Shown here piece after piece: positions 57,407 through 64,000 of a stretch of 64,000 nucleotides of DNA (position 1 is the first letter of the stretch; every line of letters begins with the position of its first letter). A program made the translations under genes and the position numbers. This DNA comes from Balneatrix alpica DSM 16621 (lineage in GTDB: Bacteria; Pseudomonadota; Gammaproteobacteria; Pseudomonadales; Balneatricaceae). The notes beneath the pieces were generated by a model. It searched no databases and had not been told where the DNA came from. It saw only the letters and a program-made list of their open reading frames with translations. The DNA is taken from contig NZ_JHUZ01000006.1 in NCBI RefSeq assembly GCF_000619885.1, positions 310,001 through 374,000 of the forward strand. The letters are read 5' to 3'.

Positions 57407-58594
57407 ATGAACGCCAATGTTTACCTACTCTCGCTATGCCAAGCTCTGCTGACTACGGGCAATATCCTGTTGGTGGCGGTGACCGCCCTGGTTGGACAAA
57501 GCCTGAGCCCTGTGCCAGAGCTGGCGACCCTGCCGGTGGCGACGCAATTTATCGGCCTGATGCTGACCACTATTCCTGCTTCCTTGATTATGGCCAGAGT
57601 GGGGCGTAAACGAGGCTTTGTACTGGGCACCAGTCTGGGGGTGAGTGGTGCGCTGCTAGCCTGGCTGGGGCTGGAGTGGCAGCAGTTTTACCTGTTTTGT
57701 TTGGCCACCTGGCTGATCGGTATCGGTCTGGGATTTGGCACCCTGTATCGCTTTGCCGTGTTGGAGGTATGTGAGCCGGCGGCGAAAAACCGTGCCCTGT
57801 CATTACTGATGGCCTCCGGTGTGCTGGCGGCCATATTGGGCCCGAATCTAGCCATTCTCAGTCAAAAATACTGGCCGGGTGGCAGTTATCAGGGGGCCTT
57901 TATCGGCCTGCTGGGGCTCTATCTGTTGGCCTTGGTGTTACTGGCCTGGGTCAAGGTGCCTAGCGCGAAGGCGGCGGAACGTTATCAGGGCCGCAGTGTG
58001 CTGGGTTTGCTGGCCCAGCCAATGTTTGCGGTGGCGGTGCTGGCCGGGATGACCAGCTACGGGGTGATGGTGTTGGTGATGACCGCTACCCCCTTGGCGA
58101 TGCAGGCCTGTGGTTTTAGCTTCAGTGACTCCACCCAGGTGATTCAGTGGCATGTTCTGGCGATGTTTGCCCCGGCCTTTATTACCGGCCGCCTGCTGGA
58201 TAAATGGGGGGTCTTAGCTGTCACTCTGCTGGGTTGTGTGGGTCTGTTGGCCGCCGTGTTGCTGAATTTGCATGGGCAAAGCTATCTGCATTTTGTGCTG
58301 GCGTTGGTACTGCTGGGGGTGGGCTGGAACTTTATGTTTATCGGCGCCACCCGCCTGTTGACGCAATGCTATCAGGAGCAGGAGAAAGCCAAGGCCCAGG
58401 CTTTGAATGAGTTTATGGTGTTCTCCATGGTGACTCTGGCCTCCTTCGCTTCTGGTTGGCTGGAAAGCACCCTCGGCTGGTGGGGAGTGAATGCCTGGAT
58501 GTTGCCAATTCTGTTAGTGAGTTTGGCGGCCATGCTGTTTGGTGGCTATTGGCATAGTCGCCAACAGGCGCAGTTGGCGGCCAAACTGGGTTAG
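57407..58594 (+). CDS. major facilitator superfamily transporter
   Basis: A 395-residue transporter with about 12 hydrophobic segments. The loop between helices 2 and 3 reads ARVGRKRGFVLG, the MFS motif A. The first half is rich in small residues, and PSAKAAERYQGRSV forms the central loop. Substrate unknown; it may be a drug or metabolite exporter. GGA lies 7 bp before the ATG. It ends 4 bp into the convergent hybrid kinase gene. Confidence 0.88.
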   Translation: MNANVYLLSLCQALLTTGNILLVAVTALVGQSLSPVPELATLPVATQFIGLMLTTIPASLIMARVGRKRGFVLGTSLGVSGALLAWLGLEWQQFYLFCLATWLIGIGLGFGTLYRFAVLEVCEPAAKNRALSLLMASGVLAAILGPNLAILSQKYWPGGSYQGAFIGLLGLYLLALVLLAWVKVPSAKAAERYQGRSVLGLLAQPMFAVAVLAGMTSYGVMVLVMTATPLAMQACGFSFSDSTQVIQWHVLAMFAPAFITGRLLDKWGVLAVTLLGCVGLLAAVLLNLHGQSYLHFVLALVLLGVGWNFMFIGATRLLTQCYQEQEKAKAQALNEFMVFSMVTLASFASGWLESTLGWWGVNAWMLPILLVSLAAMLFGGYWHSRQQAQLAAKLG

Positions 58595-61149
58595 TGAGGT
58601 GGCGGTGCCAGGGTGGCTAAGGCCTGTTGCAGTTGCGCCAGACTAAAGGGTTTGCACAGCAGGGGTGTGTCTGCGGGCAGGCCATAGCGCTGGCGTAACA
58701 GGGCCAGCGGCAGACCGGAGCTGAGCAGGATCTGCACTTGTGGATGCTGTTGTTGGCAGTGCTGGGCTAACTCAATGCCGGTGCGACCTTGGCCGAGGTT
58801 GATATCGGATAACAGGATCTCAATGGGAGGATGTTGGCACAGCCGTGCCATCGCCTGCTCGGCCTGGGCGACCGCCTCCACCTCCTGCCCCAGGTGTTGC
58901 AGCATCGCCTCACTGGCGCTGCGTACCTGGGCATCATCCTCCACTAACAGTACCCGTCTGCTGGCGAGGGCGGGTAAGACTGGCTGCTCCCACTCCGTGG
59001 CAGGGGTCGTGGTGCTGTCCGTCAGCCGGGGCAGCCAGATATCGATACGGGTGCCGCTATCGGCTTCGGCGTAGCGGCTGTGGATGCGCAGGTCGCCCCC
59101 GGATTGTTTGACGAAACCGTACACCATGCTAAGCCCCAGACCACTGCCCTGTCCGACCGCCTTGGTGGTGAAAAAGGGTTCCAGAACTCGCTCTAACAGG
59201 GCTGGCGCAATGCCTTCGCCTTGATCTTCGACACTGAGGAGTACGCCGGCTTGCCCTTGCTGCTGTTGCCAGCGGCTACGCAACCTGAGCTGCCCTCCTT
59301 GCGGCATGGCGGCGCTGGCATTGAGGGCCAGGTTAAGCAGGCTGTGCTCCAGTTGGCCGGGGTCTATGCCAATCCAGCTGGGCTGGGGGGAAAGCTCCAA
59401 TTGAATCTGTACTTTTTCCCCCACTGAGTACTCCAGGAGATCCAGCAGCCCTTCGATCAACTCCTCCAGACAAACCCGCTGTGGTTGCAGCTGTTGTCGC
59501 CGGGCAAAGGCCAGGAGCCGCTGCACCAGGGCGGAGCCGCGCTCGGCGGCGGCCAGTGCCCGTTCCGAATAGCGCTGGACCCGAGGGGGCTGGGGTTGCC
59601 CCAGCAGCACTTGCAGGTTGCCAATGATGGCCGCCAGCAGGTTGTTGAAGTCATGGGCGATGCCGCCGGTGAGCTGGCCCAGGGTTTCCATTTTCTGCGC
59701 CTGACGTAGCTGGGATTCGATGGCTTTACGTTCGCTGAGATCGGCGTAGAGGGTCACAAAGCCGCCATCGGGCATGGGGCGGCTGCGGAATTCCAGCACC
59801 CGGCCATCCCCATAGGCACGCTCAAAACGCTGGGGCAGGGCCAGGCGGCGCTGGTTCACTTCTTCCATATTCAGCGGCTGGTTATCCAGACTGAGGTTGC
59901 GATGGGGTTCGGCGTTGATCAGCGCCTGCACTTCCTGCAGCGGCATGCCGGGGTAGAGTTGTTCGGGACGGAGTTTAAACAGGCTGAGATATTGGGGATT
60001 CCAGGCCAGCAGACGCTGTTGCCGATCGAACACGCTGAGGCCGTCGTTGATATTGGCAAAGATGGTTTCCAGCAGGCGACTCTGTTGTTGCAGGTCGGCG
60101 CTGGTGGCTTCCAGTTGCAGGGTATTTTGCCGGAACACCTGAAAAGCACGGGCCAGGTCGCCAATTTCATCGCGGCGGTCAATGGCGGGGATGCGGGTAT
60201 GGGTGTGGCCTTGGGCCAGGGCGGTCATGGCGGCGGTCACACTGGCCAGCCGTTGCCCCAGCCGCCAGCTGATCGCTGCGCCTAATAACAGTGCAGCCAG
60301 GCTGAGCAGGGAGAAGACCAGCAGTTGCTGGCGACTGCGTTGGGCACTCTGTTGCAGCTGTTGTTGCTGGGCGAGGATGCGCCCTTGCAGGGTGCTGACA
60401 AACTCCTGCACCCGGGCCGAGAGCTGCTCCGACTGGGCCCGCAGGGCCGCCAACAGGTAGGTTTTACGGGCCAAGGCCTGGGTTTGCTGCTGACGCAGTT
60501 GCACCAGCGCCTGGCCGATTTGCTCCAGTTGTTGCAGGCGTGGTGGTTGGGCTCCTGGTTGTTCCAGCAGCACCAGCAGGCGTTGTTGGCGTTGTTGCCA
60601 CTGGCTCAGCAATTGTTCGGGCTCGGCCTTGAGCAGGCTGGCAATCGGCTCAATCTGCTGGCTGAAGGCATTCAGCCAGGGCTGCTGCAGACGTTGCTCG
60701 TGACTGGGCTCCAGTTGTTGCAGGCGGAAGCGGTATTGCAGGCCATCTTCGCGCAGGAACAGCTCGGCTTTGGTCAGGCGGATCAGTTCATCCAGGCTGG
60801 CGGCCAGTTGTTGTAGTAAGGGGGGTAACGCCGGGGCAATTTCCGGATGCTGTAGCTGGGTGGCCAGTTGTTGCAGCTCGGCGATGCCATCGTATAGCGC
60901 CTGACTCTCCCGCTGCAGTTGAAAGGGGGCTACCGCCTCCGCCACATAGGGGGCGAGGGCGGCCAGTCGTGCACTGCGCTCGGCCAGGGTGAGGGAGGTG
61001 GAAATATCCGGCAGCAGTTCGGTTTGCAGGCGGGCGAGGGTGGCCTCACTGCGTTGCAGACCGAGCCAGCCGACCCAGGCCAGCACCAGGGTGCCAAGGG
61101 CGATGGCCGTGAGGGCCAGCAACAGCCGGGCGCGGGCGGAATGCAGCAT
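58591..61149 (-). CDS. TorS-like hybrid sensor histidine kinase
   Basis: An 852-residue hybrid kinase. Membrane helix at about residues 9-28, a long glutamine- and leucine-rich periplasmic helical sensor (about 30-275) like the TorS sensor bundle, a second helix near 283-305, HAMP, PAS (about 355-470; [30 protein letters not shown]), H-box [19 protein letters not shown], HATPase ([18 protein letters not shown]) and a C-terminal receiver with the phospho-Asp in ILLSDINLG. TorS also has an Hpt domain, not seen here. Start overlaps the regulator stop by 1 bp. Confidence 0.93.
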   Translation of the reverse strand: MLHSARARLLLALTAIALGTLVLAWVGWLGLQRSEATLARLQTELLPDISTSLTLAERSARLAALAPYVAEAVAPFQLQRESQALYDGIAELQQLATQLQHPEIAPALPPLLQQLAASLDELIRLTKAELFLREDGLQYRFRLQQLEPSHEQRLQQPWLNAFSQQIEPIASLLKAEPEQLLSQWQQRQQRLLVLLEQPGAQPPRLQQLEQIGQALVQLRQQQTQALARKTYLLAALRAQSEQLSARVQEFVSTLQGRILAQQQQLQQSAQRSRQQLLVFSLLSLAALLLGAAISWRLGQRLASVTAAMTALAQGHTHTRIPAIDRRDEIGDLARAFQVFRQNTLQLEATSADLQQQSRLLETIFANINDGLSVFDRQQRLLAWNPQYLSLFKLRPEQLYPGMPLQEVQALINAEPHRNLSLDNQPLNMEEVNQRRLALPQRFERAYGDGRVLEFRSRPMPDGGFVTLYADLSERKAIESQLRQAQKMETLGQLTGGIAHDFNNLLAAIIGNLQVLLGQPQPPRVQRYSERALAAAERGSALVQRLLAFARRQQLQPQRVCLEELIEGLLDLLEYSVGEKVQIQLELSPQPSWIGIDPGQLEHSLLNLALNASAAMPQGGQLRLRSRWQQQQGQAGVLLSVEDQGEGIAPALLERVLEPFFTTKAVGQGSGLGLSMVYGFVKQSGGDLRIHSRYAEADSGTRIDIWLPRLTDSTTTPATEWEQPVLPALASRRVLLVEDDAQVRSASEAMLQHLGQEVEAVAQAEQAMARLCQHPPIEILLSDINLGQGRTGIELAQHCQQQHPQVQILLSSGLPLALLRQRYGLPADTPLLCKPFSLAQLQQALATLAPPPH

Positions 61150-61874
61150 CAGCCCTGGCTCACCTGGGCACTAAAGACATAGCCCAGACCGCGCTCGGTG
61201 CGGATCAGGCTGGGCTGGCGCGGATTGGGTTCAATTTTGCGGCGCAGACGCAGGATCAGCACATCGATGGTGCGGTCAAAGACTTCGGTGTAATCCCCCC
61301 GACTGAGTTCGAGCAGCTGATCCCGGCTGAGCACCCGATTCGGCGCGCGTACCAGCACCTCCAGCAGGTTGAACTCGGCGAAGGTCAGCTCCACCTTGCT
61401 GCCATCACTGCGGTAGAGCTGGCGCTCGGTGAGATCCAGCACCCAATCGGCAAAGCACAGGCGCTCATGGCTGTGCAGGTCTTCTTTACGTGCCACCGGG
61501 GCACTGAGTTCAGTGCTACGGCGCAGTAAGGCGCGCAGGCGGGCGAGCAATTCCCGTACGTTAAAGGGTTTCATAATGAAGTCATCGGCGGCCATTTCCA
61601 GGCCGAGGATGCGATCGGTCTCGTCGCCCTTGCCGGTGAGCATCACGATGGGGATGGCGGATTGCTGACGCAGGCGCTTGGCCAATTGCAGGCCATCTTC
61701 CTTGCCCAGGCGCAGGTCGAGGATCACCAGGGCAAAGGCCTGGTTGTGTAATGCCTGAAACATGGCCTCGCCATGGGCGGCGCAGCAGACGCTAAAGCCC
61801 TGCTCTTCCAACAGGTCCTGCAGCAGCTCGCGCATGCTCTGTTCGTCGTCCACCACCAGAATGCGGGCACTCAT
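61149..61874 (-). CDS. OmpR-family response regulator (TorR-like position)
   Basis: A 241-residue regulator with receiver domain (SARILVVDDEQSM; phospho-Asp in LVILDLRLGKEDG; lysine in DDFIMKPF) and a winged-helix domain (VELTFAEFNLLEVLVRAPN, TIDVLILRLRRKIE). It sits between the periplasmic sugar-binding protein and the hybrid kinase, in one transcript: a 1-bp gap upstream and a 1-bp overlap downstream. The frcB-like operon divergent from this cluster is its likely target. Confidence 0.93.
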   Translation of the reverse strand: MSARILVVDDEQSMRELLQDLLEEQGFSVCCAAHGEAMFQALHNQAFALVILDLRLGKEDGLQLAKRLRQQSAIPIVMLTGKGDETDRILGLEMAADDFIMKPFNVRELLARLRALLRRSTELSAPVARKEDLHSHERLCFADWVLDLTERQLYRSDGSKVELTFAEFNLLEVLVRAPNRVLSRDQLLELSRGDYTEVFDRTIDVLILRLRRKIEPNPRQPSLIRTERGLGYVFSAQVSQG

Positions 61875-61875
61875 A

Positions 61876-62805
61876 TCAGGGCTCCTGGGCAAACCAGCCA
61901 GGGGCCTGGCTGACATTGACGGGGGTGATGAGTTGGGCGGGAATGAGGATATTGGGCTCAGCCAGGAAGGCGCCGTTCAGCAGTGCCTGCCCCACCTCCA
62001 CCGCAGTCACCGCAATACGCCCTGGGTACTGGGCGGCACTGCCGATTAAGAGCGAATCTCCTTCTGCCATCCGTGCCAGGGCACTGGGGGCGCCATCGAC
62101 ACTGCTGATGACAAAGGAGGTGCGACCGGATTGCAGGGCCGCCTGTTCTGCCCCCAGGGCGGTGGGGTCATTGGTGGTAAAGACCCCGTCAATCTGCGGG
62201 AAGGCGGTCAGCAGGGCGGTCATTTTCTCTAGCCCGCCCGCCTGGTTGCCGCCGGCATTGAGGTCACTGGAAAGCAATTCAAGCTGGGGGTATTGGCTTA
62301 GCACTTGCTGACACCCCTGGACTCGCTCCAGCACCGAGGACACCGGTGGGCCATTGATGATGGCGATCTTACCCTGGCCACCGAGCTGTTCGGCCAGGGC
62401 CTGACAGGCCAATTCCCCTGCCTGCAGGTTGTCGGTGGTGACACTGGCATCGGCGCCTTTGGCTTTGACATCCACTGCGATCACGATAATCCCCGCTTGT
62501 TGGGCGGCGCGGATACTGGGTTCGATCGCTTCTTCATCGGCGGCGGCGACCAAAATCAGCTCTACGCCGGCAGCAATAAACTGCTGTAACTGTTGCTGCT
62601 GACGCTGCAGATCATAGGCGCTGGAGCTGACATAGACCCGCACCTGGGGACCGCCGAGTTGCTTGGCCCGTTGTTCGGCCCGGCGCGCCAGTTCCACAAA
62701 AAACGGATTGCCCATGTCTGACACGCTAATGCCGACTGCATTCAGGGGGGCGGCCCAGCTTGGCAGGGGCAGGCAGAGCAGCATAAGCACAAGCCGTAGC
62801 AGCAT
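61876..62805 (-). CDS. periplasmic sugar-binding-like sensor protein (RbsB/TorT fold)
   Basis: A 309-residue exported type I periplasmic binding protein; the signal peptide ends near LPSWAAP. VGISVSDMGNPFFVELARRAEQRAK and DGVFTTNDPTALGAEQAALQSG are sugar-binding family signatures. It is the first gene of a transcript with a response regulator and a hybrid kinase, so it probably presents ligand to the kinase, as TorT does to TorS, rather than feeding a transporter. AAGGAGTA precedes the ATG 62805. Confidence 0.88.
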   Translation of the reverse strand: MLLRLVLMLLCLPLPSWAAPLNAVGISVSDMGNPFFVELARRAEQRAKQLGGPQVRVYVSSSAYDLQRQQQQLQQFIAAGVELILVAAADEEAIEPSIRAAQQAGIIVIAVDVKAKGADASVTTDNLQAGELACQALAEQLGGQGKIAIINGPPVSSVLERVQGCQQVLSQYPQLELLSSDLNAGGNQAGGLEKMTALLTAFPQIDGVFTTNDPTALGAEQAALQSGRTSFVISSVDGAPSALARMAEGDSLLIGSAAQYPGRIAVTAVEVGQALLNGAFLAEPNILIPAQLITPVNVSQAPGWFAQEP

Positions 62806-62858
62806 GCCGGTACTCCTTATTTTTAGGTTCCATGATGGCATAACGGGGATGGGTCAAT

Positions 62859-62874
62859 ATTACAAAAATTACAA
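62859..62874. promoter_or_regulatory. direct repeat upstream of the fructose-type binding gene
   Basis: ATTACAA repeats with a 9-bp period (62859-62865 and 62868-62874) in the 161-bp divergent gap. Tandem half-sites suit an OmpR-family regulator, though the usual period is nearer 10-11 bp. Confidence 0.4.
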
Positions 62875-62966
62875 GCAGCGGGTTGGGCTGAAATTTTCTG
62901 TTAGTCGGCAGGGAGTTTGATCCTCTGAGCGGCCGCTGTCTGGCATCCGCCCACTAAGAGGAGAAC

Positions 62967-63989
62967 ATGATGAATAACAACAAAACCCTGTTAGCCCTGA
63001 CCCTGAGTGCCTGTCTGGCCAGCCCCCTGGCCCTGGCGGAGACCCCCCTGATTGGTCTGATCACCAAGACCAACACCAACCCCTTCTTCGTCAAAATGCG
63101 TGAAGGTGCCGAACAGAAAGCCAAGGAGATGGGGGTTGAACTGCGCTCCTTTGCCGGTCGCTACGATGGTGACAATGAGTCCCAGGTGCAGGCCATTGAA
63201 AACCTGGTGGCGGCGGGTGCCAAGGGCATCCTGTTAACCCCCAGCGATACTCAGGCCATTGTGCCGGCGGTGGAAAAAGCCCGCCAGGCCGGGGTGTTAG
63301 TGATTGCGCTGGATACGCCGCTGAGTCCTGCTAGCGCCGCCGATGCCACCTTTGCCACCGATAACTTTGCCGCCGGTTATTACATCGGACAGTGGGCGAA
63401 AGCCAGCCTGGGTGACAAGGCCGCTGAGGCCAAGATTGCCATGCTGGATCTAAATGCCAGCCAGGTCACGGTGGATGTGGCCCGCGATCAGGGTTTCCTG
63501 GAAGGCTTTGGCATTGACCTGGGTAATCCCGGTTTGATTGGCGATGAGAATGATCCGCGCATTGTCGGCCATGAAGTGACCCAGGGGGCAGAAGAGGGCG
63601 GGCGTACCGCGATGGAAAAACTGCTGCAAAAAGACCCGGCGGTGAATGTGGTATACACCATCAATGAGCCGGCGGCAGCCGGTGCCTATGAGGCGCTGAA
63701 GGCGGTTGGGAGAGACAAAGAGGTGCTGATTGTCTCCGTCGATGGCGGCTGCCCTGGAGTGAAAAATGTGGCCGAAGGGGTCATAGGGGCAACCTCGATG
63801 CAGTTCCCCTTACGGATGGCCTCCCTCGGGGTGGAAGCCATCGTCGAGTATGCCAACTCCGGCAAAAAGCCTGAGCCCAGCCCAGGATTGGATTTCTTCG
63901 ATACCGGTGTTGAGCTGATTACCGATCAAGCCGTTGAGGGTCTGCCCTCCAAGACAGCAAGTGAAGGCCTGCAGCAGTGCTGGGGTTAA
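62967..63989 (+). CDS. frcB: fructose-type ABC transporter substrate-binding protein
   Basis: A 340-residue binding protein with a signal peptide (cut after LALA). [41 protein letters not shown] is the sugar-binding core; the ending [29 protein letters not shown] matches the FrcB-type tail known from fructose transport systems. Mono-saccharide specificity is by family only. GAGGAG precedes the start; ATG 62970 is next to 62967 and has better spacing. The permease and ATPase genes should follow beyond the window. Confidence 0.85.
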   Translation: MMNNNKTLLALTLSACLASPLALAETPLIGLITKTNTNPFFVKMREGAEQKAKEMGVELRSFAGRYDGDNESQVQAIENLVAAGAKGILLTPSDTQAIVPAVEKARQAGVLVIALDTPLSPASAADATFATDNFAAGYYIGQWAKASLGDKAAEAKIAMLDLNASQVTVDVARDQGFLEGFGIDLGNPGLIGDENDPRIVGHEVTQGAEEGGRTAMEKLLQKDPAVNVVYTINEPAAAGAYEALKAVGRDKEVLIVSVDGGCPGVKNVAEGVIGATSMQFPLRMASLGVEAIVEYANSGKKPEPSPGLDFFDTGVELITDQAVEGLPSKTASEGLQQCWG

Positions 63990-64000
63990 TCTGAGTGATT

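Overview
The window is an ordinary chromosomal stretch of a GC-rich gammaproteobacterium, most like an aquatic heterotroph of the Oceanospirillales/Pseudomonadales type. This is inferred from the two-subunit arginine succinyltransferase (aruF/aruG), DctB/DctD-like regulators, several c-di-GMP and chemotaxis proteins, a Rof antiterminator and a DgcN/DgcA pair. I found no rRNA, tRNA, CRISPR array, insertion sequence or prophage gene. Genes are packed tightly, with many 1-36 bp overlaps, and most intergenic gaps are below 250 bp.

Layout. 119-6483 (-) is a glyoxylate-to-pyruvate operon, gcl, hyi, glxR, glycerate 2-kinase, pyruvate kinase. It diverges from a cytosolic GlcG/HbpS-like gene across a 321 bp region with promoter and operator signals. 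7418-9355 is a chemoreceptor. 9542-12038 (-) holds a small repeat protein and a second-type groES-groEL pair behind a sigma-32-like promoter. 12283-15962 holds an unknown conserved protein, a P2-type ATPase and a TfoX-C protein. 15943-20276 holds a methyltransferase, a MocR regulator, a periplasmic amino-acid-binding protein, an AstE/aspartoacylase-family hydrolase and an ABM-like protein. 20382-23280 (-) is an acyl-CoA synthetase, thioesterase and hydrolase operon. 23437-30618 (-) holds a diguanylate cyclase, HlyU, a DctB/DctD-like pair and a CHASE-GGDEF-EAL protein. 30821-37042 (-) is an arginine succinyltransferase (AST) operon headed by an M20 hydrolase. 37239-42132 holds a large unknown membrane-anchored protein, a secreted HbpS-like protein and a divergent OmpR-type two-component pair. 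42129-45788 holds pyrC, rof, an SDR, a frameshifted Crp/Fnr regulator and an orphan solute-binding protein. 45933-51456 is a probable D-glutamate uptake and catabolism cluster: dgcA, dgcN, two permeases, a binding protein and a divergent LysR. 51421-58594 holds a second orphan binding protein, an orphan flagellin-like protein, a MASE1-CHASE-PAS protein without an output domain, DUF1499, a nuclease and an MFS transporter. 58591-63989 is a TorS/TorR/TorT-like system (hybrid kinase, regulator, periplasmic sugar-binding sensor) divergent from a fructose-type ABC binding protein.

Taken together the genes describe a cell that takes up amino acids, arginine, D-glutamate, sugars and C2 acids, and invests heavily in periplasmic sensing. 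The most interesting points are the HbpS-like protein beside a two-component system with a strong inverted repeat between them, the D-glutamate cluster with its own ABC transporter but no local ATPase, the outputless MASE1-CHASE-PAS protein, the minimal orphan flagellin, the homopolymer frameshift in the Crp-like gene, and the tailless GroEL.
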